Shown: positions 11,130 through 57,689, counted from the first letter of the stretch. The stretch is DNA of 64,000 nucleotides from Pogona vitticeps (GCF_051106095.1 NC_135788.1:38402001-38466000), one strand, 5' to 3'. Made by a program: numbers and translations. The notes: generated from the sequence alone by a model not told the origin.

Positions 11130-13598
11130 GTTATGAGGAAATTTCAGGATATTTACCGCACTTCTGAAGATGTGGCTAATCCTCATGTAAATCAGATTCA
11201 CTCTTCTGTTATGGCACAATTTTCTTTTCCTCTGCAATGTAATTCTCTGCAAGTTCACTCAGTAGAATTTTCTTAGGAGTTTTTAGAGAATTTTCTAAGT
11301 AAACATGTGTACTTAGAACTGTATTTACTGGGATCTACTCTTCAATAAGCTTGCAGTCTTTTTTATTCATGTAAAAAGTGATGACTCAAAATCACATGGC
11401 AACCCCTCCCCCACAGTCCACACTTTTTGAGAGTAAAGTGATAATAACTGGACAGGAGTTCAGCACTTGCTTACTTGCTTGTTTTACTCCAGTGAGAAAG
11501 CCCAAATAGGGCTTTTACGTCACCAGATAACAATTGGGAGGGGGAGAGATTCTCGTTCATTTATATGAGGGACATGCAACATGTCACAGGGCACAGACAC
11601 CATTTTTATCCTCCTGGATCCTGGTAGGGCTGAATACCCCTTTCTGTGGTTGTGTGCCACAGAAATTTATCCAGTGCAGAAGCAACAGGCGTTTGGGAAA
11701 GGGAAACCATATTTGTTCCACAAAGCTAGCATTTTTGCACATGCCAAGACACATGGCTAGAGTGCCTTATTTTAGGGCTTGCTTTCTCAGGATTGCAATA
11801 TCACTCTAAGAAAGACAAATTCTTCTCCTCAGCCACCACACCACTGAAATGGTGGCGCTGGTTGGGCATGCGTCCTGTAGACTTCCTCCCTCCTAACCCT
11901 GATTTACAGAAATATTGTTTTAAAATTCTGGTGAATTTTTAACTGTGCCATTTGGGATTGAATACATGCATGTTGCATGTGGCTTAAATCACTGCACATA
12001 GTCTAGTTATTCCCTCGACCAAGAGCCTTTGACTATATCCAGTGCTCACAGACTACATGCTATATACCTTTATTTAGCACATACTAAGGTTGGCCAGAGA
12101 TGTCTCATTAGTGCATCTTCATTCCATGGAAAGCTTTATTGCTTAATTTCCTCTTCTTTTGCTATTCTCTGAGACATGTGATCCATATCCATAAGTTAGG
12201 TGACTACTGCAGCCTGTGCTCTCATGCCATTCGTTTGCACTTTCTGTAGATGTTATCAGAGGATCATACTTTCTGGATATTTTTGAATGGCTATGGTGTG
12301 ACAGGGAGGGAACACTTCATTTAGTAAGTGGTTACTGATGTCATGATTTCTGGAAGAGTTTTGCAATAACAACATTTGATGGTTATTCAGTCGCATTGCA
12401 TACTTAGATGTCCATATCACCAAATCTTGCTCTGTATAGTAAGATGGATTCCAGTTTTTGCATTGGAAGCCTTCCAAGAGAAACAAAATTGCTCTTTTTG
12501 TGGAATAATGATTAGCCAAACAGATTAAAACTAGGGAGACCTGGACTCAAATTTCCACACGGCTGCCAACTTTGCCAGCTGTCAGTTTAAGTTACTTTGG
12601 ATGGTGTTGTGATAAGAAAGGAGAAACAATTACATGTGCTCCCCAGTTTTGTTCAAAGAGGGCACTAAATGGATGCAATGCCACAGATATTCTTTCCATA
12701 GTGTGTTTTTCATTAACCTTTGAAAGGTTCCATGGAATCAAAACCACTTTTAAGTTATGAAACAAAATATGTTTTGAAGAAGAAGAAGAAGAAGAAGAAG
12801 AAGAAGAAGAAGAAGAAGAAGAAGAAATCCTTCCTAAACACTCTCTTTTTGAGGAAATACATTTTAGGCAAGCTGGTTTTTCAGCTTCAAGGCTTCGCCT
12901 TCCCTCCTAGGACGGTTTTGATTTGATAGGGTAAGAACAGTGAGGGCATTAGGACCAAGAGAAGGTTGCATACATATACACACTCATTGCTCTGTTATGT
13001 CTGGCAAAGTGTGTACTTATGTGTGAAACCAACTCAGAGACTGTGTAGTTTGCATAAATGGATCTCTGTGAACTTGAAGCATCTGGAGGGAGAAAAACAA
13101 TCAACTTTGCTTCATCAGAAAGTCTCCTTTTTTGCTGTATTCCTGATGATACTGGGAATTTATTTTTGCTGTTGCACTCAAATGTGACAGAAAACCATGT
13201 TGTTGTTTTTTTCCTTTGGTTGGATTAAAAAGAAATCACTTCAGCTCAAGGACATTTTTAATGGATTCTTTGGACCACTAAAAACACCCTCTTCTACTCA
13301 ACCTTCCCCTGGATAATTTCAAATTCAGCATCATAGTAAAAGGCCACTCTTTTGCAAAGTGGATTTTTTTTTTAAAAAAGTCTTTTAGGTTTCTTTCCCA
13401 TATAAATACCAAGATTCAAGAAATTGGGATGATATGGTCTGAATGCCAGAAAAGAGATGAAGTACCAAGAGGAAGATGTAAACAAGATGAAAATATGTCT
13501 GCTGCTCATTTTGTTGTAATGAAACCAGAAAACTGAGGTGGAAGATGTACATGACTAATTTTTAAGGTGACCATCTGTCCTAATTTGTTGTTGAAATT
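11130..13598. other. Sequence upstream of GALNT15 exon 1
   Basis: No coding exon is recognised. A (GAA)n array lies at 12776-12827. The promoter and any 5' untranslated exon of GALNT15 should lie in or before this stretch, but no clear TATA box or CpG island is visible near 13599, so the transcription start cannot be placed. Confidence 0.5.
12776..12827. repeat. (GAA)n microsatellite
   Basis: About 17 GAA units, pure purine on the plus strand, about 770 bp before the GALNT15 start codon. The poly-Lys frame through it is an artefact. Confidence 0.95.
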
Positions 13599-47305
<33,707 letters not shown>

Positions 47306-47341
47306 GAATTTGATAATTCAGACCACCAAAGTGAAAGATGA

Positions 47342-49372
47342 GAAGAAAGATCTCCATAAACACACCATGGTTTACTCATTTGCTTCTAAACTGTAAGAAA
47401 GGGAAAAAGCTGCCTGCCTGTTCTCCCTGAATGGAAAATGGACAATGGAGCAGTTGGGTGGTTCATGCATTTTTACCAAAAGTGGGCTACAGTGACTTGG
47501 TATTGAAATGTATGTTGTGCTGTTGCCAAGAAATAAGAGATACATGTTAAATGGAATTATATTTGTTTCTAGGGAATGATTTAAGCATTTAGATTACATG
47601 AACTCTTCATCAGGCAGACTGGAAAGGGATCATCAAAATTAGCTTCGGTACGTTGTATTCAGCCCCGCCCCCAGAAACCTAGATGCTGATGACAGGTGTT
47701 TATTTGAGAATATATTGCATAATTTATGAAGAAATGTACTTTTCCCCCCCAAATCTTGAGAAATTATTCTCTGAACTTTGATACAACTCGTACAGAAACC
47801 TGGAAAGCTAAGTAAGACTTCAGACATCTTCATTTTAAATTATTACCAATGTACTACGTCTTATATGTGGTGAAATCCAAACTCCAAAATACGCTAGCTA
47901 CAATGAGCTTGGAATAGCCAGAAGCCTCTTGTGCTGGCACATTCCCCTTGCAGTGGATAATCTCAGATCTCTTGGCATAACTGGATCAGGTGCCACTGCA
48001 GCTGAGCTGACTGAAATTGGCTGGCAGAAGGGTCAAAAAAGAATTGTAGAAGTGAAGGAGTGGAAGAGGAGCTAAGTTACAGTGGAATTAAATCCCTCTC
48101 AGCCCAGACCCACAACTACTATGGTGGTACGAAGTTACACCCGGGTCAAAATCATCCCAAGTAATTCCCAGCAACTCATTATTCCAAATAAGCAGATGGA
48201 AAGGAAATCACCAGTGATATTAGATACCTTCTTCCTGAAGCCACTGAATGAAGGGATGGAATTCTTGATGATGTCTCAGCGTGTTAAGATACTAACTCTT
48301 AAAAGATCTGTACTTCATTGTTGTCATAGGAAAAGACCTAAGCACCTCTAGCCAGCCAGCTGTCTTCTCTTTTTTTGTAAAGGGGATTACGTATATCCCT
48401 GAGGTATTCAGCTTCTTCAAACCTGGGGCCTTTAGCTCAATGTGCACATTCTTTCTACTTCAGCTTGGCCTTAGCCATAATTCACAGAACCATCCAATAA
48501 TAAATTCCTCTATAGCCCCCCTTATCTGAATCCTCAGACACCCCATGGATTCTGCTCTCACCATCCTCCAGTTTTAATTTAATAAGTAGGTCCTCTTCAG
48601 AGCCAGTATGGCACTTTCATTCCCTGACACTATTTATTTTACTTGTGATATCATATTTTCCACCACCTTCTTATCTCCTCTCCTCCTACACACCTCAGCA
48701 ATAAGTGTTGAGCTGGGTAGCAAAAGTCTATGGATCTTTAATCACCAAAGTCCACTCTATAGTTTCTCCATAACTTCTAATGCCAGAAGTGTACATATCA
48801 GCAAAGTGTTGTAGACAGGAAAGATTAGTTATTTTAAGTTATTTTAAGGCTCTGGGAGCTCTGAATCCAAACATCTGCTTACATACTGTGCAGACTCTGA
48901 GCCTATATTCAAATGAATTAATCCAATCTCTTAGAGTGAATGATAAACACTTCCATTAATCTAGTAACCTGAGGTAGACGTATGAAAAAACTCCGATAAT
49001 GCAGTTGTGCTAGATTTAACCATAGAGCAAGTGAGAGGGCAAGAGGCTGCATATGCATGCTATCATTTTTTGCAACCTACACATTCATTTCCACTAATGC
49101 AGCAGCACTGTTGGATCCAGTTCCTGGCCTCTTCTTTGTGAATGGAAAAAATATGGATGAGATTGTGCTGAACACATAAAAGAACTGTCATGGCAATGAA
49201 TAATTTCATAGCTTTTCTAAGTGTGTGTTGTGTTTTGGTTTCTATTTTCAGCTTCCACAGTCTAGAAATGGGTTCAATCTAACACTGGAGTTATGCAAGT
49301 ATTAACTGAAAGCACATTATGGGTGAAAGAGTCAGAATTGCTACATCATGAACATATTGGCTGAAATCCTGT
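47342..49372. other. GALNT15 3' flank and intergenic
   Basis: The GALNT15 3' untranslated region should begin here. No strong AATAAA followed by a GU-rich element could be picked as the end. No coding exon or clear repeat is seen. Confidence 0.45.
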
Positions 49373-49498
49373 TGCTTGGTCGCAACTGTAATAGGCCCAC
49401 TGAATCAGTGGGGATTTGGTGAGTCAACCTGTCTATGTAAGTTCCATTGATTCAGTGGGCCTACTCTAGTTGTGGCTTGGTACTCTACACAACAGGAT
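49373..49498. mobile_element. Palindromic MITE, short copy
   Basis: Left AAATCCTGTTGCTTGGTCGC and right GGTACTCTACACAACAGGAT are inverted. The inner TAGGCCCACTGAATCA pairs with TGATTCAGTGGGCCTA. It is the same family as 1924-2422, without the SINE. Confidence 0.75.
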
Positions 49499-49505
49499 GC
49501 CAGTC

Positions 49506-49570
49506 ATAGTTATCCGCCCAGAGTAGTCGGTATGACTAGATAGGCGGGCTATAAATGTAATAAATAAATA
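49506..49570 (+). mobile_element. LINE/SINE 3' tail fragment
   Basis: TCCGCCCAGAGTAGTCGGTA, GGCGGGCTATAAATGTAATA and (AATA)n. This is the plus-orientation form of the tail shared by the L2-type elements in the window. Confidence 0.55.
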
Positions 49571-49895
49571 CAAAAATAAATCTAATTATATTCCAAATTA
49601 CTTTTGTCTGTTATGAGCAATGGAGAAAATTAAATAGACATAACAATGTATAGGTGTGTTCTGGATCTTCCCCAAACTAATAAATGCTGAAAGGCTTAAA
49701 ATAATCTTTTAGTCAGGTTAACTGATCCATTAAACCTCTTCTGGAGTTTGCCATGAATGCTGAGCAAAAATGCATTACAAAATCTAATAAAAATAACAAT
49801 CCTATATTCAGAATCTGAACTCTCACATTGTAGTCATCACTGAACAGGTCATTGCCCACTCTAACACTGATTAACGTTTGGCAGGAACATAGCAA

Positions 49896-50160
49896 GGTAT
49901 TGTGTTAGGTCAGACCACTAATTTGTTTAACTCAGCACAGTATGTACTATCAGACAGTGACCCTTTAAAAGTCTTCCCCAAGGATACCACTGAGTGAACC
50001 TGTGACCTTCAGCTCACAAATTACAAGTTCTGCCATTGAGTTAGATGAGCCAGATGATTTCAGAAAGAGGCTCTTATGCAGCAGTATGGAAGCTGCTCAG
50101 CAGGAGCTCTGGATTAGCACCAAAGTAGACAATCCAGAAGCTGTGGCTGAAAAATATCCT
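49896..50160 (-). mobile_element. tRNA-related SINE (MIR-like), minus
   Basis: The minus strand carries CTGAAGGTCACAGGTTCACT and GTACATACTGTGCTGAGTTA, ordered as in the SINE at 15645-15838. Old and diverged. Confidence 0.5.
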
Positions 50161-50169
50161 TGGCACGCA

Positions 50170-51620
50170 ACCTCCATCTGTTGAGAAAGACAAAAATTAC
50201 ATTTTTGCAATTATATGTCTGTTTACAATAGAGCATAGCAGATAGATAACATTACAGACATTTGAGGAAAACTGAATGGATTGTTGAACAACATTCTAAA
50301 ATGTTGTTCCAAAATTAATCCACATATGGAATTTCTGAAATATTTTACAACAGATATCCCTTTCTGTCACTAATGATAAGAACAGTAAGAGGGCTAGCTT
50401 AACAATGTGTGCTTGATACTTAGTCATCTCTTTACATTTGTTTCTCTTAAGGTATTGATATACCTTAATTACTCACACGCACATTATTTGTTAAATGGGC
50501 ATAGATTTTGTAAAAATTTTATTTATTTCTCATCTACTTATTTAAAGCATTCGTTTATCTCCATTTGGCCAGCCAAGTTCCTAAAGCAATTTACAATACA
50601 TCAACATTTATAATAGATTCAAGATTAATTAATAGAATTTCCTGTGAATTGACAAAGAATATTAACCCATGGTTGGGCATGTATATCAGTGTCACATATA
50701 TTTTGTAGCTCACACATATGAGTGCAGCTTGCATTTATTGTGAATTTATCTGATAAGTTGTTAATTGCACATATGATACAGTATAGAAAGGAAGAGGCTG
50801 ACCAGAAAGGAAATGGTTTATATGTTGACACTTAAGTATGCAGTAAAATTCAGTTTGTCCAAGAGTAGATGGCATCTCACTCTATATGAAGGAATGAATG
50901 CATAGGAAAGTCTTTCTTTAATTATTTTAACCTTTAACCTATTAGGTTCAGTAAATAATTCTCTTCATACTGTAAAGGCATGTTGTGAACTTCTCTACCA
51001 CTATAGCTCTCTTTGCCACAACAAATACAATGAAGCTCTACCAGAAGGAGGTAGAAGGGGTAGGGGAAGAAAGGTTGTGTTGTGTGGAATATCATGTGCA
51101 ACCCTTTGAGAGGAAGCCATTGCATTCTTGTTAGGCTTTGAAGGGGGGAAAACAGCTTGGTATCTGAGTCCAGATAAGGCTGAAGATACTATCATTCAGT
51201 AGAAAACCTAGAAAGCGGAAACCTAAATTCAACTGTGGAATGTTGTTTAGAGATCTCCTATATGTGAATGAAAATTGCATTCCCCACTGCAATTTACATT
51301 TGTATGATAATTCCTATTTGCTACTAATTGCACAAACATCCTATCTTCATTAAATAGTTTTTAGACAACTTTGCAGTCAAAAAACAGCCTTCTTTCTGCC
51401 TGTCCCCCCTCTCTGAAGCCTAGCTTGATCCTGGTGTATTCTCCAGGAACAAGAGTTAGAGAATATTTTATTTTTAAAGGAAATACCACAATAAACAAAG
51501 AAGACCCTGTTGTCTGTCTGTGGTTCTGTCATACTTCTATTGCTCTCAGACAATATTTCATACAAATAAAACCAGAAGCCCAGCTATTTGAAGGGTGTAC
51601 ATAGGGAAAGGAGAGGTCAA
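50170..51620. other. Intergenic stretch without recognised features
   Basis: AT-rich; only short unassignable open frames. Nothing recognisable is seen in it. Confidence 0.5.
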
Positions 51621-51634
51621 ATTATACAATTTTA

Positions 51635-51926
51635 TACAACTGCAGTCGTAAGATCAAATCCACACAACGGAGTGCGCTCCCGTCGCTTGTCCTAGCTCCC
51701 GCCAACCTAGCGGTTCGAAAGCATGCAAATGCAAGTAGATAAATAGGGATCACTTCGGTGGGAGGGTAACAGCGTTCCGTGTTTCAGTCGCACTGGCCAT
51801 GTGACCACGGAAGATTGTCTTCGGACAAACGCTGGCTCTATGGCTTGGAAACGGGGATGAGCACTGCCCCCTAGAGTCGAACATGACTGGACAAAAAAAT
51901 TGTCAAGGGGAACCTTTACCTTTACC
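51635..51926 (+). mobile_element. tRNA-derived SINE with (ACCTTT) tail, 5'-truncated
   Basis: Plus-orientation copy of the 10789-11118 family. It starts at the B-box region (CAGTCGTAAGATCAAATCC) and ends GGGGAACCTTTACCTTTACC. It is flanked by a perfect 13-bp duplication TTATACAATTTTA (51622-51634, 51927-51939). This copy fixes the family's orientation and 3' end. Confidence 0.85.
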
Positions 51927-52617
51927 TTATACAATTTTAATCAGTAGTGTCAACCATTTCATCCCTGAGATACCTGTAATATTGGCACAATCCAGCATTG
52001 CAGATGTCAATGCCAGAGCTTGGAAATGTTAAGTTACCAATGATAAGTTATTTTTAAGTCATTCCTTTCCTTTACAATAACTAACTATATTAGTTTAGTA
52101 TAACCATAACTTAGTGACTTCTTTTGCAGTGTCATAGTCATGTCTTACTTATTTTTATCTTTAGAGACGTGGGATATGACATGTGGGAGAAGCCCCACTC
52201 AGTTCCAGTGTGGGCTCATTCTGTGTCTTGTCCAGTCTTGTGCTCTGTTGTGGGTACTGACAAATGACAAGGTGGAGAGGAAGACAATGTGTTTTGTGCT
52301 GAAGGACAACATCTTGCGGCATTTAAGGTTGTTTAAAAGTCTCCAGAAGATCACTATTTTGAGTACTTTCCAGACATGAGTGTTGCTTTTAGAAACTCCA
52401 GCATAACATGGCTTTGGTGCTACAAGTGTACCTAATTACTATTTAAAGTCGCTTCCCCAGCTCTGGCTCACACAGGATTATAAATGTCCACAGATAAATA
52501 TTTCATATACTGATCACAATAAAAATTAATATGCTATTTGAAGTATTACTTTTTTCCCAGCAAGTACACGATAGTCTACACTTTTTCATCAGAAATTTAA
52601 TTTTGAAGATAGTTATG

Positions 52618-52790
52618 CACTGTAAGTTGGAAGCGACTTATAGTATCCTAATAGTGCTTTCAAGGTATTTAAGGAGCAGTTTTACCAGTTCCACTCCCCC
52701 AGTGAGTTTCCATGGACAAGTGGGGATTCAGACTTTGTTCTCCTGAGTCCTAGTTGATCACTCTATCCATTACACCACACTGGGTAGTTT
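52618..52790 (-). mobile_element. Sauria-type SINE, minus
   Basis: The minus strand starts CAGTGTGGTGTAATGGATAG (tRNA-like head), has GTCTGAATCCCCACTTGTCC and ends in a CGACTTATAGT-like BovB tail region. It lies about 100 bp past the VMO1-like stop codon. Confidence 0.65.
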
Positions 52791-52896
52791 AAACTTTGAG
52801 GATAGAAACTTAGAGGATAAAATACCACAAATGAGAAATCTGTGCACATTCCTTGAGCAGGCAACTATTTGTGCAAAAGAGCTCAGTAGAGACCAT

Positions 52897-53197
52897 TTAT
52901 TCACAGCAGGGGAAGCGAACATCATTTAAGCCTGTATCATCTTTAAACACGCCTTGGTATGGCTGCTGCTTGGTCTCAATGCCACAGATTCCACCCTTAG
53001 GACAGATGGGGCTCCATCGACCATAATCACCAAAAGGGCCACCAGGTCCTTCTAAAGTAACACCATTGCTACAGCGGAATTTGATGTTGTTTGCTGCGGT
53101 GTTGTCAAGACGTATTGCATAAGGTTCAACTTTCAGCTGGAAGGCATGCAAAACACTTCCTTGTGGGCACCATCTGATCCGTGACCATTCCCCAAAT
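52897..53197 (-). CDS. VMO1-like exon 3: second and third modules
   Basis: Encodes FGEWSRIRWCPQGSVLHAFQ, DNTAANNIKFRCSNG, GGPFGDYGRWSPICPKGGIC and DDTGLNDVRFPCCE, then TAA. The acceptor TTTTCCAG has a strong pyrimidine tract. Confidence 0.95.
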
Positions 53198-56100
53198 CTG
53201 GAAAAGGAAAGGAAGCTGTAAGTGATGGTTTTGTTCAACGCAGAGCTGGAATTCATTTAAAAATCATTTTAAGGAAACATGGTTGACTCCATTTTAAAGA
53301 AATTCAGTGGTCTGGATCCCAAAAGTACTTTTCTGTACAGGGATGGTATATATTCATTGAATTTTTTTTTTTTTTGCGCCATGCACTAAAAGTACTATGT
53401 GGTAAAAGTGGAATCCAATCTAGAAAGAGTCTTACTTATATAAGATCTTGTACAAGTAGTTACGAAACTAATTCCTCCACAAGTATTTGTAGAACAATTT
53501 TAAAATATAGTATGATAATCATAAGTAATAATTAATGCAGTCAAGTCAATTCCAACTCATTGTGACCTTTTCCAGGATTTTCTAGGTATAAGGTACTCAG
53601 AAGTGATTTACCACTCCCTTCTTCTAGAGGCATCCTGAGACTGTGAAACTTGCCCATGGCTACACAGGCTTGCTTTTCTTTCAGGAGGCGTAGTGAGGAA
53701 CCAAATGAATGATACCAGTTTACCTAAGATCTGCCTTAGAGAACAACTGGCCAACCCCTCTCTTAAATCCTGGGTGAGTGCTGTGAAACAAATAACTGAC
53801 TCCTATGGCATCGACTTAGATTCTTTAACCGCTCTTCCACCCAAATGTGTGAAAGCTAGTCTCAAGGATACAATTCGCCTTTTTCATATCAGAAGTGACC
53901 TTTGCATCATCTCCAGCTCACCCTATTCCTCTTCACTCCCACTCTATAAGTCAACTTTTGTCATGGAAAATTATTTGACCTGGATAACTACATTTGCCCT
54001 TCGCAAGGCCTTTACCGCTCTACGTTTTCAATGTATGCCTTCAAGAGTGGTCGAGGGCAGACACGAGAATCTGCCCTATCACCTAAGAATTTGTCCTTGC
54101 CACCTCGGAGAAGTCGAAGACATCACTCACTACCTTTTGAGATGTCCATATTACCACTCCCCTAGATTAAGGTTCTTGGCAAGTTCTGTGACTTCCATCC
54201 AAGACAGACCTAATCTCGCCCAGGTCTGTTGGCTCCTGGCTGACATTAACGCCAATACCACCTTAAATGTGGCAAACTTTGCCTTGGCTGCAATTAACAT
54301 TCGAGCTCGCTTGTTCCCTGTACATTTGTCTTTTTGATTCCTGCTTACGCCTTATTGTATTTTCTTTTTTAATTAACTATCTCACCTGCTGCTTATTATT
54401 TTATTTTAACGTATTTTAATGACTTATAGTTGATAAATAAACATGTCTTTATACTATTGATTACTCTCTTTAATGGCTAGTCTGACTCGTAAATGTGGTA
54501 TTTACTCAACAATCATTTTTCTGTGTAGAGAATTGTACACCAAGAGCACTTATCAATAGCTCCTTCTCAAATTCGGAAGAGGTAACAAGTGGGGTACCAC
54601 AAAACTCTGTCCTAGGCCTGGTGCTCTTCAACATTTTTATTAATTACTTGGATGAGGAGGTGCAGGGAGTACTTATCAAATCTGCAGATGACACAAAATT
54701 GGGTGGAATTGCTAATACTCTGGAAGACAGAAAACAAGTTCAAAAAGATCTTGAAAGACTTGAATACTGGGCTGAAAACAAAAGAATGAAATTTAACAGG
54801 GATAAGTGCAAAGTCTTACACCTAGAAAAAAGAAACCAAATGCACAGTTACAAGATGGGAGCTACACTACACATGAGAAGGATCTTGAAACTGTCGTAGA
54901 TCGCAAGCAAATGTGAGCCATCTGTGTGATATGGCTGCAAAAAAAAGGCAAATGCTCTTTTAGGCTGCAATAACAGAAGTATAGTCTCCAAATCATGAGA
55001 ATTACTAGTTTCCCTCTGTTTGCCACTGGTTAGGTTTTGGACACTGTACTTTAAGAATGATGCCAACAAATTGGAACAAGTTTAGAGGAGGGTAGCAAGG
55101 ATTATTAGGGGACTGGAAACCAAGTCCTGTGAGGAAAAATTGAAAGAATTGGGCATGTTTAGCCTTGAGAAAAGAAGAATGAGGAGAGCTATGATAAGAA
55201 ATACTTGAAAGGATGTCATACAGAGGGGGGCCTGAATATATTCTCAACTATCCAGGGTGTAGAAGAAGTTATGGACTCAAGGTACAGGAAGCCAATTTTC
55301 AATTGAATGTTAGGAAAAACTTCCCAACTGTTAGAGCAGTACAACAATGGAGCCATTTACCTTGCACTGGAGGAACTCAAGAAGAACTTAGACAACTGTC
55401 AGATCTGCTTTGATTTGGATTGCTGCATTGAACAGGGTGTTGCACTCAATGGCCGTATAGGGCCCCTTCCAACCATATTATTCTATGATTCTATGCTTTT
55501 CCTTATTTGTTTATTTACCACACCTTTCTCCTTAAAAAGAACCCAAGGCAGTTTAAATCATTACAAGATAATATTTAAAGCTAAAACAATGAGTATATAA
55601 ATACTTAAAAAAATCAAATATTACTTTAAGAAGCAAAAACAGTACCAAAATACATTCAAAGCAGTAAGGCACAACAACACATTTTAAAACCCCACTTAGA
55701 CAGCCAGTCACTGAAAGGAAGCTTGCCTGAAGAAAAAAGTCTTCATTTGCTTGTGGAAGGACAGCAAAGATGGGGCCAGCCTCTCAAATTGCTCCCATTA
55801 CAGGTATAACTCTAATACCCTTGGTGTTCTTGCTAGTTGTAGCAGAAGCAATTCATGACTGAGAGGTGAAAGGATTTTCTTTATTTTAAAAAAAAGGACA
55901 AAGTTCCCCCTGGTGGGAGAGTGCAGCAAAATGAGACAAAGTAGAGCATTCTGGGAACACTATCGAGCTGGATCTTGCATATTTAATTTCTTCCCCATTG
56001 GTTTATGTTAAGGTTCCAGAGAAATAAACTCAAAAGCCCAATAAAACCAACTCATTGCCTTCCACCATGGCCATTGTCAGATAAAAGTGCTTTGGAAGTG

Positions 56101-57633
56101 ATAGATGGCACTTTGCTCTCCCAACCCTATTTAGGATTGTATTGTTCATTATATTCAAAACAGATCCTTTGAAATTAGTGGGATTCAAGTTAATCATTCC
56201 TAAATTGGGTCCCATTCACCATCATCCTGTTCCATAGCTCCATGGACACAGTGGATGTCTCCGGCCATAGTAGATTGCCATTAATGAAAGAGTTCCTCCT
56301 TTGATTTCAGACTGTGTGCAACTTGATATCATTGCCTGTGAGTGGCACGTAACAAATGCCCTCCCTCAAGCCGAGCTGTTTACTTAGTGGTAATCTACCA
56401 TGGCTGGTAGCATCACTCTTGTTGCACGGGCAGAGTTACCCAACAGGATACCAGCTATTAAATTCAAAGGATTGGCTCTGAATGTGACAATGTCTGGGTC
56501 TAACCCATCATATTTAGAACCTGGCATAAAGTTTTTGGTCAGTTCAGTTTTGATAATATTCTAGTAAATATTTTTCTCATTAGATGTATTACATATAACA
56601 TATGATTTTTTAAAAAATTATCCATTTGGCTGGATTTAATTCTTTGAATTAAATACAGTGTCCTATGAAATTTTCACTAGAATAGCACAAAATGAGGGCT
56701 CTTAATTACTTATTATGTGCAGCAGGAGCAAAATATTTAGCAATCACAGCTTGGTATGAGAACAACTGCCCCTCCGTGTTATCTCTTGCAATAGTTTTGG
56801 GTCTTCACAACTCATTTGTGATACCATAGAATCAAATAATGAATCAGAGATGTATGAAGGCCGTTATACTTACTCTCCAGATTCAGATTCAATGTAATAT
56901 ATGGTGTTGTTCCTCTGTTCACTTGAACAATATAAGCGGATACCATTGAGTGCAGAGTCATCTTTAAAAGCTCCTCCATCCTCCAATACCTAACAGAATA
57001 AAGGCAGATGTGGTACGTTGACATTCTGAAATTTACTTTCCCTTACATTCAACCCCTAGCTTTTCTAGGTGGTGTGTAAAAAATTCACTGTTGGAAATGC
57101 TGCAGAGGCACTGTCATTCAAGTGTCAATAATTCTGAATGACATGGGTCAATATAAGGCAGCATCATATAATCCTCTTTTATTAATCGATTAGTACACCA
57201 TTTAAGCCATGTACTTCTTCCAGTGAAGTGCATGACTCTTCTCCACCACACTTCATTCCCACAACAGCTCCATAAGGGGAACCAACCTGAAAGACAGTGA
57301 CTGGCCCAAGACTGCCCTGGAATCTCATGGCTCCATGGGAATGTAAGCTGGGTCTCTTGAGTCCTAGCCCAACATTCTAATCCACAACAATATAGCAACT
57401 TTATCAGAAGACATCCCATAGATATTTACCTTTATACTAAAGCCAACAGCAAGTGATCGTCTTGGACACATGTCAACCCATGTCCATTCACCCCAAGGTC
57501 CTCCATTGGTTACAGATATTGTATTGCAACTTGTTCTCTTTGCAAAGGTGCCATTAGCAGGGATAATTCTTTCATCCCAGGCTGATGTGAGATATATTAA
57601 AGCAAAGAAAAAGATTACAGAAAAGGGCTGCAT
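52897..57633 (-). CDS. VMO1-like secreted protein (3 coding exons)
   Basis: Exons on minus: 57633-57430, 56989-56874, 53197-52897; 206 residues, phases 0 and 2. VMO1-family proteins are secreted three-module beta-prism proteins of the egg vitelline membrane and some mucosal secretions. A signal peptide (1-18) is followed by three repeats: NGGPWGEW-W-DMCP with DDSALNGIRLYC; FGEWSRIRWCP with DNTAANNIKFRC; GDYGRWSPICPKGGICGIET with DDTGLNDVRFPCCE. The Trp pairs, DDxALN-like turns and terminal CC match human and chicken VMO1, and the length matches (human 202). It converges on GALNT15. Whether it is the VMO1 orthologue or a paralogue is not settled by sequence. Confidence 0.93.
53533..53690 (-). 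mobile_element. Sauria-type SINE, minus
   Basis: Plus-strand order AGTCAAGTCAATTCCAACTC, then CTCAGAAGTGATTTACCACT and GGCATCCTGAGACTGTGA is the reverse complement of the SINE at 43865-44093. It lies in VMO1-like intron 2. Confidence 0.7.
53693..54475 (+). mobile_element. LINE C-terminal ORF and 3' UTR, clade uncertain
   Basis: A 214-codon frame with a zinc-knuckle-like CPCHLGEVEDITHYLLRCPY (C-x-C-x9-H-x4-C) and a weak RLRFL tail. Frames of this kind occur at the C terminus of squamate non-LTR retrotransposons. It is followed by an AT-rich 3' end. It is antisense to and inside intron 2 of the VMO1-like gene, so it is not a host exon. Confidence 0.6.
54490..55497 (+). mobile_element. CR1-type LINE, 5'-truncated
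   Basis: Encodes VTSGVPQNSVLGLVLFNIFI, SADDTKLGGIANTLEDRKQV, RMKFNRDKCKVLHLEKRNQ and, after frame changes, YNNGAIYLALEELK. These are palm/thumb blocks of CR1 reverse transcriptase (the usual FADD box reads SADD here). The 3' end has ATTCTATGATTCTATG, the diagnostic CR1 terminal repeat. Several stops; inactive. Confidence 0.9.
55500..55860 (-). mobile_element. L2-like LINE 3' UTR fragment
   Basis: TTGCCTGAAGAAAAAAGTCT and GTGGAAGGACAGCAAAGATG are blocks of a common lizard LINE 3' region, with a TTTATTTACCACACCTTTCT start. Old. Confidence 0.45.
55865..56860. other. VMO1-like intron 2, repeat-poor end
   Basis: No exon or recognised repeat. AT-rich. Confidence 0.45.
56874..56989 (-). CDS. VMO1-like exon 2
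   Basis: Encodes VLEDGGAFKDDSALNGIRLY, then CSSEQRNNTIYYIESESG and two bases of a Glu codon. The DDSALNGIRLYC turn is the family hallmark. Acceptor CTGTTAG and donor GTAAGT keep the frame with both neighbours. Confidence 0.92.
57230..57405 (-). mobile_element. tRNA-derived SINE fragment, minus
   Basis: GACAGTGACTGGCCCAAGAC, then GGCTCCATGGGAATGTAAGC and CCTAGCCCAACATTCTAATC are the reverse complement of a lizard tRNA-SINE head and body (relative at 62130-62345). It lies in VMO1-like intron 1, next to exon 1. Confidence 0.6.
57430..57633 (-). CDS. VMO1-like exon 1: signal peptide and first half-module
   Basis: Encodes MQPFSVIFFFALIYLTSAWD, then TSCNTISVTNGGPWGEWTWV and MCPRRSLAVGFSIK. An in-frame Met 16 codons upstream was passed over because it lies only a few bases from the TATA box and would spoil the signal peptide. 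Donor GTAAAT. An N-glycosylation sequon NGT is at residues 27-29. Confidence 0.92.
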
Positions 57634-57689
57634 TGTTGTACAAGCTGGCTGAAGTAGCCCCAAACTGGTTGTAAATTTCACACACTCTG

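Noticed and set aside
53693-54337. 214-codon plus-strand frame as a host gene
   Set aside because: The zinc-knuckle-like motif, AT-rich 3' end and position next to CR1 point to a LINE remnant.
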